The notes: a model not told the origin generated them from the sequence alone. Shown: positions 42,860-54,345, counted from the stretch's first letter. The stretch is DNA of 64,000 bases from Perognathus longimembris pacificus (GCF_023159225.1 NC_063174.1:26619983-26683982), one strand, 5' to 3'. Made by a program: numbers and translations.

Positions 42860-44010
42860 GACTGTGGGGGTTGGTGCTGGTGCATACTGGCTCAGGTCCG
42901 GACAATGCTGCTGTTCTCAGAGACTTGGATTCCCTGAACCTCTTTAGTGCCAGATTTCAGGCTGCAGGCAGCTGGGTGGTAGCAGGAGATCAAAACCTCT
43001 GGATGGACTCTTCCTGGGAAGCTGTGCTAATTTGCAGCATCTGGACAATGCTTCTTATTAACATCTGCCTGTCAACACAGTGGCGACCATCAGTTCACTG
43101 TGGCAGCGGGGGCCTCAGCTCCAAATTCTATCTAGAAAAAACACCTGGATCCCAGTCTTTCAGTGGCTTTGAAACAACAAGTTGTGTCAGTTCTTGGCCT
43201 AGTGCACCTCTAGGCAAGACATCCCTGCCCATTGGGATGTTCTACTGGGCACAGGATGATGCCCTTGAGAATCCTGTGCCAGTGATTCCTCCCCCACCAA
43301 ACACAGGCAGAATCTCCTGGAAGCCAGTGGGTTCAGAGTGCAAATATTAGCACTCATCAAGGCAGAGGCAGGAAAGGTTAGCATATCCCCCACTGCCCAC
43401 ATATGGTATTGACAAAGTCCAGGAGGCGAAGGCTAGCCATGTCATCCTGAATTCCAGGGACTTCATCACTGAGGAAACTAAGTCCATGAGAGTGGCAGAT
43501 GCACTCCATAAACTAAAGCTACTGAGAGGAGAAGAGGATCAGCCTGCATCAGCCTAGTCCTTCCTCATCAGCAGCCTTCACCTTCACCTAAGAAGCCCAG
43601 AGGCTGATTCACCCCTGCTTTCTCCAGAGCCTTGCCTGGCCCAAACCCTAGCATGATAAATCCCAGAAGTGGGGATAAGGACAGAAATTTACCAGATAAA
43701 TGGGGTTTCTGTGCACCAGACCCCTCCAGAAATCTGATTATAGAGGTTTTGCCATCCAGGCCTACAGAAAGGCCCAGAAGCCCTTGCTCATGAGCTGATC
43801 AAGCTGTCCAAGATGGATGGCCCAGGACTAGAAGGAAAGGTTGAGCAGCCCCAGACTCATAATCTCGGATCGTATGATTTGAATGTGCTCTTGTCCATTG
43901 GCTTCCAGGGAACTTTCTGTTCCCAGGACTTTCTTTGTCCTGGTCTTTGCCATCATAATGGTCTATTTCCACAAATACTTTTAGAACAAGGCTAGAGCTG
44001 GATACACAAT
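42860..44010 (+). pseudogene. Unresolved coding-like relic (possible processed pseudogene)
   Basis: GC-richer than its neighbours and free of known repeats. A 159-codon frame runs 42871-43350. Further open stretches follow in another frame at about 43400-43555 (residues TYGIDKVQEAKASHVILNSR and then DFITEETKSMRVADALHKLK) and at 43813-43995. Near 43920-43985 another frame ends in a hydrophobic segment (LVFAIIMVYFHKYF) just before TAG. Frame changes and stops break these up, as in a retrocopy. I do not recognise the parent protein. No clear poly-A tail or target duplication was found. It could also be chance open sequence in a GC-rich unique block. Confidence 0.3.
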
Positions 44011-44224
44011 TGATTTTTAAGAGACAATGCAAAGCTTGTCCTGTGTAAAAGAAATCAATGTTCTGTTCTATAGTTAAACTTAAAAAAAAAATCAACAGTG
44101 ATGTTTGAGGGACCTCGTGACTTATTTTTGTATCATTTTCCCGAGATAAAAACCTTGGTCCTTGATTACAAGGTCAATAACATTTCTATTACACCCAAAT
44201 AAACACTTCTTTTGATATTTTTTC

Positions 44225-44325
44225 CTCCTGGGACTGGTACTAAAACTTGGCATCTGACACTTTTGTTCATTGGCTGAAGCCAGAACCATGCCTCCAACCC
44301 TGATTTTTTTTTTTTTTACCATGAT
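44225..44325 (-). mobile_element. Possible Geo-type SINE fragment
   Basis: CTGGGACTGGTACTAAAACT, CTGACACTTTTGTTCATTGG and CCAGAACCATGCCTCCAACC resemble a very diverged reverse-complement right monomer, ending at a T run. Weak call. Confidence 0.35.
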
Positions 44326-45140
44326 CAACATGAGCATTGACAAATCATGGCATACAGGTGCCTATCGATTAGCTGGAACATGTATGGCCCTTGTAACTGT
44401 CTGCGCTATGTCCCTGAAGCCAGTTCTTCATGCACTGGGGCTTCTGCTGTTGGAGGACACTTCCTTGTAGATGCCCCAGGATAACTAACTAGCAGGCTTG
44501 TATATTTTTTCCTGCCCTTGAAACTGAAATTTGCTTGGCATCAACTTGGTTGAAAACTCCTAAGGAAGAATATTGAATAGTGCTGATTTGGCATTGATAA
44601 ATGGATACAAATTATTTAATGGTGCTGGACATCTACCAGGCTTCATGCATATCATGTGGGTATTGTACCCCTGAGATACACCTTGCCTCCCAGATCTTAA
44701 CCTTTTCAGAGTAAAGAAGATGGGAAGTCCTTTTGGGTCATAGCCTAGAGGTTCATGTGCAATTAGTGTGACTTTATTTTGATTTGTCCAAGCCAGGTCT
44801 TGAAACTCTTACTTGAAGACAGGGAAGAATTAAACATTTTCCATGGTTTTCCATCAAAGAGAGTCTCATAGTTTTATGCAACACATTTTACTGAGGAAAG
44901 GAAACAAAGAAACTGCCTCCTTTTTATTTTATTTGTTTTGTCTTCAATGGTGGCTCAAAATACTGCTGTTTTTGTTTTGGATGGCATTTTATGTCCATAA
45001 GAGCTTCATAGAGAAGCTCTGAAATCTACATATCGGAAAAATAAGTTATTTGTGCCTTGCCCTGACAATGAGAATCTCTACTACTTTCTTGAAAGAGAAA
45101 GAGACAGACTGAAAGACAAAGACAAAGGAAAGAGAGGGTA
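44326..45140. other. Unique sequence
   Basis: Nothing recognised. A purine-rich patch occurs at 45093-45160. Confidence 0.35.
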
Positions 45141-45194
45141 GAAGGGAGGGAAGGAGGGACTGTGTGGCAATAAACACACATTTCCAACCTAGAA

Positions 45195-45300
45195 GAAGAC
45201 TTCATACATGTGTGAGAATGAAGTCCTTGACCTCACAGAATTTATGGTTAGCTAACAAAGATAACACATTACATTTTTTAGGCAATATACTAACAAAAGC
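45195..45300 (-). mobile_element. L2-like fragment (weak)
   Basis: GAAGTCCTTGACCTCACAGA, ATTTATGGTTAGCTAACAAA resembles the reverse-complement L2 end (CCCTGCCCTCATGGAGCTTACATTCTAGTG). Diverged. Confidence 0.35.
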
Positions 45301-45809
45301 AAAAAATAATTAAATAGAAATATTAAGGATATGCAATGAACAGAGTGATTAGAATAATGATGTAACTAGTAAGAGATGATTTTTAAATACATTTTATAAG
45401 AAGCCTTCTAGAATGAAAAGCTCATGGTATTGTTGATAATTGATCTCTTTTCATGTTAAAAATGTCAAAAAGACATATAGTCCTTTACTAGCAGAGTTAT
45501 TAAGTTAACTCTGCTTTTCTTTAAACAAGCAGAAAAAACTTGGCTTCTCTTTGTTGTGTGAAATAAATATTTAATTGCTTTTCCTAAATATTGGAGGCTA
45601 ACAATGTCATATATCAGTTCCCTATTGTTCCATATGTACTGAATGTACTGAATTTTTCAAGTAGAGGAACATGGACAATGTGGACATAAAAATCTTAATT
45701 TAGTGTACATATAGTATAAATATCTATTAATTTACATTATGCCAAAGTAAGAAGTTGTATGATTTAATAACTAGTAAGGTAAATGTCATTGAACAATGAC
45801 ACACAAAAT
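45301..45809. other. Unique AT-rich sequence
   Basis: Nothing recognised. Confidence 0.35.
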
Positions 45810-46215
45810 TAAAATCTCAAATGTCCCCCCAAAATGTTTCAACATATGTTAAAGTCTTTGTTCCCAACTAATAGCATGCTTGGAATGTTGTAGACTCTTT
45901 AGGTGGTGGCGCCTAATTGAAAGAAGTTAGGTCATTGGGAGCCCTCTTGGACAGATACAGTGGCATTCCTGTCCTCATCAATTGTCCTTTTCTCTCTTCC
46001 TCCTTCCCTCCCTCCTTTCTTTCCTTCCTCCTTCCTTCCCTCTCTCCCTTCCCAAGAACTACTGCCTCACCAAAGGCCAGAAAGCAGAAGGGCCAAATAA
46101 TCAGGGACTAAAACACTGAAACCATGAGCCAAAATAAGCTCTTGACTCCTTTAAGTGGACTCAGCCAGGGGAAAGCTGACTTACTGCGTAATATAAAATA
46201 GGCTATCTTACCTAT
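45810..46215 (+). mobile_element. MaLR-type solo LTR
   Basis: Consensus order: CCCCCCAAAATGTTTCAACA, ATGTTGTAGACTCTTTAGGT, GGTGGCGCCTAATTGAAAGA, AGTTAGGTCATTGGGAGCCC, ACTACTGCCTCACC, AGGGACTAAAACACTGAAAC, CATGAGCCAAAATAAGCTC and GAAAGCTGACTTACTGC at the end. A pyrimidine tract (45990-46052) sits at the CTTCCTCTCTC position of the LTR. ERVL-MaLR (MLT1/ORR1-like). Confidence 0.88.
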
Positions 46216-48194
46216 GGAAGAAACTGAACATACATCATGGTACTTTTCCATAGAGAGTGCCTTTCCCTTCTTTGTACACAGGCGCCCAGAAATTCACTAT
46301 TTTAACAGCAACCTGCTTCTCTGTTATAAGCATGTTTCAACCTAGACCTTGCTAGATGTCTTACTATATTTTGCATTATGAATGTATTCACATCCCAAAC
46401 TCTGCATCCTGGCACAACTCATAATGATACATGGCTATAAAAAAAATTCCACAGGAAACATTTCTCTTGAATTTCTACTCATTTCTGTTTGTGTCCCATA
46501 TGGATCTAACTCATTACTTTAGTTCAGCCCTGGCTTAACGATTGCATGCCACAAAAATGCTCTCTGATTTCACCAAATGATGGTAAAGGGACACCCAGAA
46601 AGCTAGACACTCAGCCTTTAGCACACACTCATTCTAGCTCTGCTACAGCCCTTCCTAACTCATTGAATAGCTGTGTGTCATTCCTTTGAACAAAACATTC
46701 TGCCATGTTCAAAACCTACCTGTAAGACAACCCATACTGAAACATGGGTTATATTATCTTAGAAGCATTCTAACTTAAAATAACTGCACTTAAAGTCAGT
46801 ATCTAAGCAGAAAAATTATATACATGTATTTAATAGAGCATGAAATTGTTTATTTAATAAAATACAAAAGAAAAGAAAATAAGGGGTCTTATTTAATGAG
46901 TCATACATTTAAATCTTATTTCTAAGAAACACAGTCTAGGAGTTCCACTTACATCTTGATTTGTCTAAGCAAAAAGTCTGCTTGAGTGTAAGATGCTGTA
47001 AGTATAAGATTGTATTTATGTATTCCAAGGTCCTGCCCTTAGGCACACACACAGAAGCCCACAACATTAGCTCCACCCAGGTGCCCAACAACTACCTTCC
47101 TAAAACCAGTGCCTTGTGCTGAATTTCCAGGTTCACTTGGGATGGATGCAGTCATGATAGCAATGCTTTTGGAAGACTGTGGTCCATTGCAAACACACAA
47201 ATTCACTTGAAAACACTCAGTTCTTTCATTCTATGCAGAAATCAGATTCATAAAAAATAACCTCCAAAATAAAATCTACCTTCTGGTATACCCCAACTGC
47301 ATGTGATAGCAACAGTAATTTATATAGCATTAGGGTTTCAAAATGCTAGGAGAAACAGAAGATTGACTTTACAGAAACAGATTTCTTGATTCCAGATGCC
47401 CCAATGGGAAATGCACATATATGATATAAGTTACAACCTCTTTGAGTCAAGGATAATACAGAATTTTGATATCTTATTAAACAGCTCCATAAATAAAAAT
47501 TCTCCCTCTCTCAACATATTTGTTTGACTTGCTTGCCATGATGGTTCTGGGGAAAAGTAGATGAATTAGTCAAGCATATTTCTGAGACTCTAAAGAATTT
47601 AACCATTTCCCCATTATTTACAATAAATAAAGTCACATGAATGTGTATATATAAGAATCACTGCAAGCTAAAAGCATCTAAGTGCTTTTAAAATTAACAC
47701 AACAGGGGCGAATTCTATTGTAAAATTGTAGCAATTAAGTCCTTAGAGAAATCTTACTTTATTCTCCATGAGGAACCATTAGTCTGAGCTGATTTATGTG
47801 GCCAAGGAAGAGAAAAAAAAATCTCGTCCCAATTTATATTTATAGTATATCTTTTGACTATATTGACTTATATTTTTTATTAGTTATTAGCCAGTTAAAT
47901 TCAACTGATCAAGTTACTAGTCTGTAGTAATGGCCAAGCTAGTTGTGTGTGCTATCACACCATGGTTTAAAACAAAAAGAATTTAGAAAATACATTTGTA
48001 GTATTCAATTTGGAGCCCAGAAAGGATTTTGATCATGATTTATGTTTTGAAAGTGTGTCTCATGTGCATAATAATAAAAATTTAAATACAACAAAAGAGA
48101 TTAATGGTAAAATCTTGATCTCTCATGTACAATGAATCACCTGTTTCCTATCTTCCATTCCCAGAGGTGATGACTTACAGGTGATTCTGTGTAT

Positions 48195-48196
<2 letters not shown>
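46216..48196. other. Unique AT-rich block
   Basis: About 2 kb with no firm repeat assignment and no open frame worth reporting. Confidence 0.4.
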
Positions 48197-48237
<41 letters not shown>

Positions 48238-48250
48238 CACGCATGCATGC
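48197..48250. repeat. (GT)n with GC and GCAT alternating end (Z-DNA-prone)
   Basis: GT run, then GCGCGCACACGCATGCATGC. Purine and pyrimidine alternate strictly over about 54 nt. Confidence 0.95.
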
Positions 48251-48455
48251 ACTAATAATGGGGCTTGAACTCAGGACCTGGGCCCTGTTCTGCAAGTTTT
48301 GCCCAAGACTAGTGCTCTACCACTTGAGCTACAGCTCTACTTGTGGCTTCTTGGTGGCTAATTGGAGATGAGTCTCATGAACTTTCCTGCCTGGGATGGC
48401 TTCAAACCACAATCCTCAAATCTTAGCCTGAGCTGTCAGCTCCCAGTTATGATTC
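48251..48455 (-). mobile_element. B1-like/Geo composite SINE
   Basis: TAATGGGGCTTGAACTCAGG, CTCTACCACTTGAGCTACAG, TTGGTGGCTAATTGGAGATG, TTTCCTGCCTGGGATGGCTT and CAATCCTCAAATCTTAGCCT: reverse complement of both monomers. The microsatellite beside it occupies the tail side. Confidence 0.9.
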
Positions 48456-48546
48456 TTGTTCACTCTTTCAGAATGAGTCATGTAAAGGTAAGCACATACA
48501 TATTCATGTGTATATTTCTTTTTTTTCTTTACACAAATGATAGCAT

Positions 48547-48602
48547 AATATATATTATATATTATATATAAAATATATAATATATAATATAATATATATT
48601 AT
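48547..48602. repeat. AT-rich near-perfect inverted repeat
   Basis: About 25-nt arms of ATAAT/ATATAT sequence mirror each other around a short A-rich centre, with one 3-nt indel. Cruciform-prone. Confidence 0.8.
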
Positions 48603-48965
48603 ACCTTACTTAATATGTTGTGGAGGTTAGTCCATGTTTATATGTATGGAGCCAAATCATTTTTTTTTAACAGTGAAGTGGTATTTATCTGAATGTCCTA
48701 TTAGTAACACATGCCCGGGATAGGTAGTTAGTAGATTTTGTTTTGTTTTGTTTTGTCTTGATATTTTTTGGTTTGGGGATTTTGTTTTGTTCATTTTTGC
48801 AGACTTTTGCCATAGTGAATTTGAAAAATACACTGTCATAAATATCCTTTTACAAGTGACTTAATATTTATTTACATTTGTACAATAAGTTCCGGAAATA
48901 AATTTTTGACTCAAACCTGTGAACAGGGAGTTTCTAAAATTACTTAATTACGCAAAACAAAACAA
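48603..48965. other. Unique sequence with (TTTTG)n stretch
   Basis: A TTTTG-repeat run occurs near 48738-48760. No gene. Confidence 0.45.
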
Positions 48966-48969
48966 ACCC

Positions 48970-49162
48970 GGGCTGAGAATATGGCCTAGTGGCAAAAAGT
49001 GCTTGCCTCATATACATGAAGCCCTGGGTTCGATTCCTCAGCACCACATACATAGGAAAGGCCAGAGGTGGCGCTGTGGCTCAAGTTGGCAGAGTGCTAG
49101 CCTTGAGTAAAAAGAAGCCAGGGACAGTGCTTAGGCCCTGAGTCCAAGCCCCAGGACTGGCC

Positions 49163-49191
<29 letters not shown>
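48970..49191 (+). mobile_element. IDL-Geo SINE
   Basis: GGGCTGAGAATATGGCCTAG, B box GGTTCGATTCC, right monomer GCCAGAGGTGGCGCTGTGGC, end CCAGGACTGGCC with a (CAAAA)n-type tail. The target duplication is masked by the similar A/C-rich flank. Confidence 0.94.
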
Positions 49192-49194
<3 letters not shown>

Positions 49195-49257
49195 ACAGAT
49201 TTATAGTTGTTCAGAAGAAAAGGAATCAAGACTACTAATCATCTTTCACCAAGACAA

Positions 49258-49279
49258 CACTAGGCCATATTCCCAGCCC
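49258..49279 (-). mobile_element. 22-bp inverted stub of the IDL-Geo 5' end
   Basis: CACTAGGCCATATTCCCAGC followed by CC is the exact reverse complement of the first 22 bases of a young IDL monomer. No other SINE sequence adjoins it. It lies 66 bp past the tail of the plus-strand copy. Confidence 0.75.
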
Positions 49280-49500
49280 TGCACTGACTTTTTCAAAAAA
49301 TATAATTGTGGGTATTTTTGCTGGAAAGTTAGGGACAATATTGGCAAGTCAGAGAGGACTAGAATAATTTCTATCATTGGGGTGCTAATCACTCATTAAG
49401 ACCTCTGGAACAATGGATCATCATGGAATCCACTTAATGTTTTTCTCTCTCTCACCATCTCTACTACATATTGGAATGAAGTGGCTGAGTGACATAAGCT
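49280..49500. other. Unique sequence
   Basis: Nothing recognised. Confidence 0.35.
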
Positions 49501-49570
49501 AATTATATGTATATATGTATATATATACACACATATATATACACATATATATACTTATATACACATACAT
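49501..49570. repeat. (TATA/TACA)n low-complexity tract
   Basis: TATATGTATATATACACACA-type alternating run. Confidence 0.92.
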
Positions 49571-49892
49571 TCTTTCTTTCCTTTCTAGATCAAACACAGT
49601 AGTCTGTGCAGACAAAAACTTCCCCATCCGGCGCTGAAGCTTCTTATTCCTCAAGGGTATCCCTGGACTCTTGGAAAAAGATAAAAAGAAATGAGACATA
49701 TCTGACACTTCTCCATCTTTGGAAATAATTCTGCAGACAGAACCACAGGTTCCCCATAACATCCACTGCCACTGTGAAATTCTCTGCCTTAGCCAAGAAT
49801 CCCCGAGATTTCAAGTTATTTGCATAAAGGAAGGGTCTGGGTGAGAATAATGTTTGCATGAGATAAAGTATAAAACCCCATCTATTCTTTCT
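49571..49892. other. Unique sequence
   Basis: Contains one CpG-containing word, CCGGCGCTGAAGC, but no recognised feature. Confidence 0.35.
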
Positions 49893-49935
49893 ACACACAC
49901 ACACACACACACACACTCACACACACACACACACA
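49893..49935. repeat. (CA)n microsatellite
   Basis: Two CA runs separated by a single CT. Confidence 0.95.
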
Positions 49936-50129
49936 AATTACCTAGCATATTTTGTTAGCCAACTGCCAAAAACCCAAGATGGATTTTTTTTTTTTTAATT
50001 TTATCTTTGACTGCTGATACTGGCTTCCTTCAAGGCAATTCAGGACATCATCTGGCTTACCTCATGTTTCACTGAAATGCAGGTTCTGAAAAGCAGCCTG
50101 AAGATGACATTCTGGGAGGGAGACTCAAT

Positions 50130-50450
50130 GTTCTGTGCAGTGTGGGAGGTATGGAAAGGCAGGAACAGGAGGGGGGGAAGGTGGCCGAGCTGTGTTAATG
50201 CAAATGTATTCCCGGGCTTATTCGCTGGCAAACCAAGTGGACACCCAGCCATCTGACTCTGGGCCAGCGAGTTTGGCACATCTTGTGCTGGCAGAGCACG
50301 AGTCCAGCACAGCATCCTGCTGCTGTTGGCATGTATACAGCTGTCTCTCTTCATCTGACTCTCTCTGCCACCGCGTACACTCAACAGGTGTTGCCAGGGA
50401 CACAGTGTGTTTGGCAGCTGTCAACCTTCAATAATCATCTCTGTAGCAGA
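50130..50450. promoter_or_regulatory. Candidate non-coding regulatory element
   Basis: Repeat-free, GC-moderate stretch holding a perfect octamer word ATGCAAAT (50198-50205), E-box-like CAGCTG (two copies) and CAGGTG, and several CpGs (CCGCGTAC, GGCCGAGC). Multiple short open frames overlap here on both strands with no family match. Regulatory role is inferred from motif clustering only. Confidence 0.3.
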
Positions 50451-51644
50451 TCCCTTTCTACTCTCTCATCTTATTTCTCCTCCTCCACACCCCCTTCCAA
50501 AACCCCAGCACCATTTGGTCCTTCGCAAAGGGCAGAGTGAGGCAAGGATGCTGCTGAAGGCACATGGTCATCTGGTGGCAAAATTCCTGCTGGGCCGCAG
50601 CCTCAGTGTGACTAGGATTTCTACAAGATGCAGACCTTTGGGGCTGATCCAGCTGTCATTTTTTTTGTTCCCTCTTTAGGTCAACTGATTTTAGCTCTTT
50701 GGGTATAGAAGGAGGTGTGGCTTACACCAATTTTAATATGGTTATGTTTTGTGTGCAAACACAATCCATGGTGATACAAGTTTTCCACCATCTTTATCAT
50801 CTATGACATGATTTGGCCTCAAGATAGCCACGATTATGTCCTATTCTTCTGGGGAAGGAATTGTCATCATTTTAATTGACAAATGTTATATACTTTTAGA
50901 ACATATAACATGATGTTTTAGAACATACATGTATGTATGAATTACATATACATATATATATATACACACATTCATGGCTAGATCAAGCTAATTAATAAAC
51001 ATGTAAATTGTTAACCCATCTTCCTACCCTTTATTCCTTCAATATTTTAATTAGTTGTTTTTTAAATCAAGCCATAATAACAAGGACTTTCCTATTCCAA
51101 GAAAACTTGACAGTCTCTTTTTCAGAATGCAGTGACCTTGAGGGCCTGGTGGAATCAAAAGTCTGTAAGGAACAGAACCCAAGAAAGGACCCGAGTGAGA
51201 AAGAGGGCTGTTCTCAGAGTGGCAGGATGGACCAGAACAATGAGCAAAGACTGGAAATTTCCCCCAATGACAAGATTCACCTGATAACACTGGCTCCAGC
51301 CATCCCAAATTCCCGATTTCATTCCATCAGCCTTCCATCTCCTCTTATCTGGGACCACTTACCTGGGGCTTCCAGTGTATGGGGAGACAGATTTAACTTT
51401 TCTTGTCTCCTTACAGTCTCCTACAATACAGCTCATTTTGCAAGTTTCCTTCTGAGAGTCCACATTTTAACTACTGCCCTTGAACATCTAAAGTTGTAAG
51501 GCATTGCTAAGCTCCAATCTATGGTGGGCAGTTGGACTGGAACTGATTGTTCTGCTCTGTGGCTTCCCTCTCACTCTTAACCAAAGTCAGAACCAGAAAA
51601 ACTTTCTGGCCCCTGCAGACCTGGGAGACACACCAAATAAATGT
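50451..51644. other. Unique sequence
   Basis: Includes the longest open frame in the window (51008-51499, 163 codons), which has no recognisable domain, signal or homology. An AT/AC alternating tract lies at about 50945-50972. Confidence 0.4.
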
Positions 51645-51755
51645 CTTTACAAGGTAGGAATAGAGCTAAGGGCAGGGCTCAAGTGGTAGAGCTGGAAAAC
51701 AAGATCTGAGTTCAGTTCGCAGTACCACCAAAAAGAGAAGGAACAGAAAAAGAAA
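51645..51755 (+). mobile_element. ID-like SINE remnant
   Basis: AGAGCTAAGGGCAGGGCTCA, AGTGGTAGAGCTGGAAAACA, CTGAGTTCAGTTCGCAGTAC and an AAAAAGAGAAGG tail. Diverged tRNA-derived SINE. Confidence 0.6.
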
Positions 51756-52599
51756 AGGAAGGTGGGAACCTTAAATGGGTCACTTAGCCCCTAGAATGGA
51801 GGTTTCAATGTCCTACTATGGTTGACAGCTGGTTAATCATGTGTTCAACAGTAAAGCTGGAGCAGTTCCCTGCAGGGTGAATCTACTCTATATGAGACCC
51901 ACACGGAGTGTCATAAAGATGTTGCCAAACTTTGAAATAAAAAATTTGCCTCCCCATTATTAATCTCTATAAAGCATTGCTTTAAGGAAAAACCACCAAA
52001 GCCCCAGCACTGAGAAAGGAAGAGCCACAAAACAGCATCATTCTCCCCAGCCCACATCAGTAATTGAGTCAACCAGCAGAGGTATTTCTGTATTGTAAGG
52101 ACCTCAGAGATACTGTAAAAGACCTCTTCCCACTCTCCAATGTTGCCATTAATATGTAAAAGCTTAAGCTTGCTAAAGGGATTATTGCACATCCTATCTG
52201 ATGGTAAACTGGCATTGCAATGATTACACATCTTTTTGTCATTTTCTCATAAGACATCCTACTCTTGAGCAGTGTAATTGGCCTCTTAATGTTAATGACT
52301 AGATGGCATAAAAGTAGGATAGTCTTTTAAATGGAAGGCATATTTGCAACCTCCAGAGTCTTGAATGTGTTGCTTTGCAGCTTGCATCATATCAATTATA
52401 AATATGCACAAATGTGCATATGTACAGGAATATAGAGTGTGTATATATATAATATGAATGTATGTGTTATATGTATAATGGTAAGAAGGAGCATAAATTC
52501 TCCAAGTGGATTACTGAATGCAAGAGTGGAGACAACTACCAACTTGCCTTTATATACTTTTATATTCTAGCTCTTGGAGATAAACATCTATATACCAAA
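51756..52599. other. Unique sequence
   Basis: TATA-rich patch near 52440-52480. Nothing else recognised; a 106-codon minus-strand frame lacks family features. Confidence 0.35.
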
Positions 52600-53330
52600 A
52601 GAGAGCAGACAGTGGGTTAAAATGCTGTGTGTCTTGTTCTTGTGGCTGCCCATACCATGTAAGAAAGCTCCTTTCTCTGTCCTTCACCGTGTCCCTTAAT
52701 CTGGGGTGAGTAGGCAGACCTGACCTGTGGGACCCAGGAGTTTGGGGTCTGAAAGTTTGGGATTTAGCATTTGGCTGGTCGGGGTTCTGAAGAGTTCTCC
52801 CCCTCAGTGCATCTTGGTCCTTACCTCTTCTCTTCCTTGTTGTCTGGAAGCTCTACTGAGCCATTTGTGACTCCATGGAACCAATTTTGGCTTCCCTGTC
52901 ATTTGTTTGACAGGGAAGTTTCAAATGAGGCTTTCTGGAGCCTCTACTGTGTTCCATTGAACTATTTGGGCTTTTGCCTGGCACAGAAATTTGGATGCCT
53001 TTTTTTTCAGAGGCTTTTCATATTATTTGGGTTCATTTGGAAACTTTGTGCTGGCAATTAGCAGGGAAGGTACACAGAGAAACCAGGCATTTGTGCCAGT
53101 AAATCTTTGTTGTGATTTGCTTGTGAGTGAAAAGTATTAGTCTATCTTGCGCATTACAGAGAATTTTAGCTGATTAGTCTATTAAAGAGAGGAAAATGAT
53201 AAAAAGGGGAGGGAGGGGAGCAAAAGGAAGACTTGTCTAAAAGTACACTCTAAATGAATGTAATTGTCTTTGTATGTCATTCTGTGTATGCCTGTTAGTC
53301 TGTCAACTAGGATTGGCTAGATGAAGGCTA
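52600..53330 (+). mobile_element. Possible old retroviral leader-like segment
   Basis: Near 52740 the order GTTTGGGGTCTGAAAGTTTG then GGATTT partly resembles a tRNA-Pro-type primer site (TGGGGGCTCGTCCGGGAT) with substitutions and an insertion. Downstream, short imperfect repeats (CTCTACTGAGCC / CTCTACTGTGTTCC; ATTTTGGCTT / ATTTGGGCTT) and a strong hairpin recall gammaretrovirus/VL30-like leaders. No gag or pol sequence follows. The call is weak. Confidence 0.25.
52891..52918. repeat. Perfect 11-bp hairpin
   Basis: Arms CTTCCCTGTCA and TGACAGGGAAG flank a 6-nt loop TTTGTT. The arms are exact reverse complements. Confidence 0.95.
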
Positions 53331-53573
53331 AACATCTGATGGTGATGGCAATAGTCCTACTGGAGACTGGCTCTAAATACTTCCCTAGCAGTTACTTTTC
53401 CTTCAGCAACTTAAGACTCCCAGAATGAGACTTTAAACAATTGTATTGGGCAACACTCAATCTGCTGCTGGAATTCCTAGAAATAACTGACCAATGTACT
53501 TGTGGCCACTGAATTAAAAATTTGCATTTTCTCAATTTTACAAGCATTTACATCTGGGCATCCCTGATGTAAA

Positions 53574-53577
<4 letters not shown>

Positions 53578-53636
<59 letters not shown>

Positions 53637-53690
53637 GTCTGTTTCTGTGTATGTGATAGAGAGAGACAGACAAAGAGAGACAGAGAAATC
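53578..53690. repeat. (GT)n(CTGT)n microsatellite with purine-rich end
   Basis: GT run at 53578-53607, CTGT units to about 53635, then a GAGAGACAGACA-type region. Confidence 0.95.
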
Positions 53691-54084
53691 TTTATGGTGA
53701 TTCTTAAGAGCTATTGTGTCTCTTCTCTCTCCACTGCACTTCTAAGGAAACTGGTTTTCTGAAGCTCTTACCTGAACCAGATTGAGCTATATAATCGAAG
53801 CATTCAAGAATTATCCTTTACATGAAGACTGAACCCCAAAAAGAGAGATTTCATGGAGAAAATCTTGATCTGTTTCATTCTAAGGATAATTTATATCCAA
53901 CTCTCTTTTATAATATATGGGTTTATTAACAAATGTGTTTTGTAAATTGCTTTTGTATAGAGAAACAATTTTAGATTGCCCTCTTCCTGGATCTTTATTG
54001 AAACATTTGCAATCAGTCCTATGGAAATTGACTCTAATGAGTACTTATTTATCAATGAGTTAGCTTCTTCAAAATTTGCTCTCG
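53691..54084. other. Unique sequence
   Basis: Nothing recognised. Confidence 0.35.
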
Positions 54085-54345
54085 CTAGCCAGATGCTAGG
54101 ATGTCACATCTACAACCCCCGCTACTCACAAGGCTGAGATCTGTGGATCATGGTTCAAAGCTAGACTGGAAAGGAAAATCTGTGAGATTCTTATCTCTAA
54201 TAAATTGCTCAGAAAAAGCTGGAAGTGGTACTGTGGCTCAAGTGGTAGAGAGCTAGCCTTGAACACAAAGAAATTCAAGGACAGGGCTCAGGCCCTGAGT
54301 TCAAGCCCAACCAGGGACTGGCAAAAAAAAAATTGCTCTTGTTGG
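54085..54345 (+). mobile_element. B1-like/Geo composite SINE
   Basis: AGCCAGATGCTAGGATGTCA, CAAGGCTGAGATCTGTGGAT, TTCTTATCTCTAATAAATTG, AAGTGGTACTGTGGCTCAAG and CAGGGACTGGCAAAAAAAAA. Flanking TTGCTCT words suggest a short target duplication. Confidence 0.9.

Noticed and set aside
51008..51499. Longest open frame, 163 codons on the plus strand
   Set aside because: No recognisable domain, signal or membrane segment; overlapping frames of similar length run on the other strand; no splice context. Length is consistent with chance in this amount of sequence.
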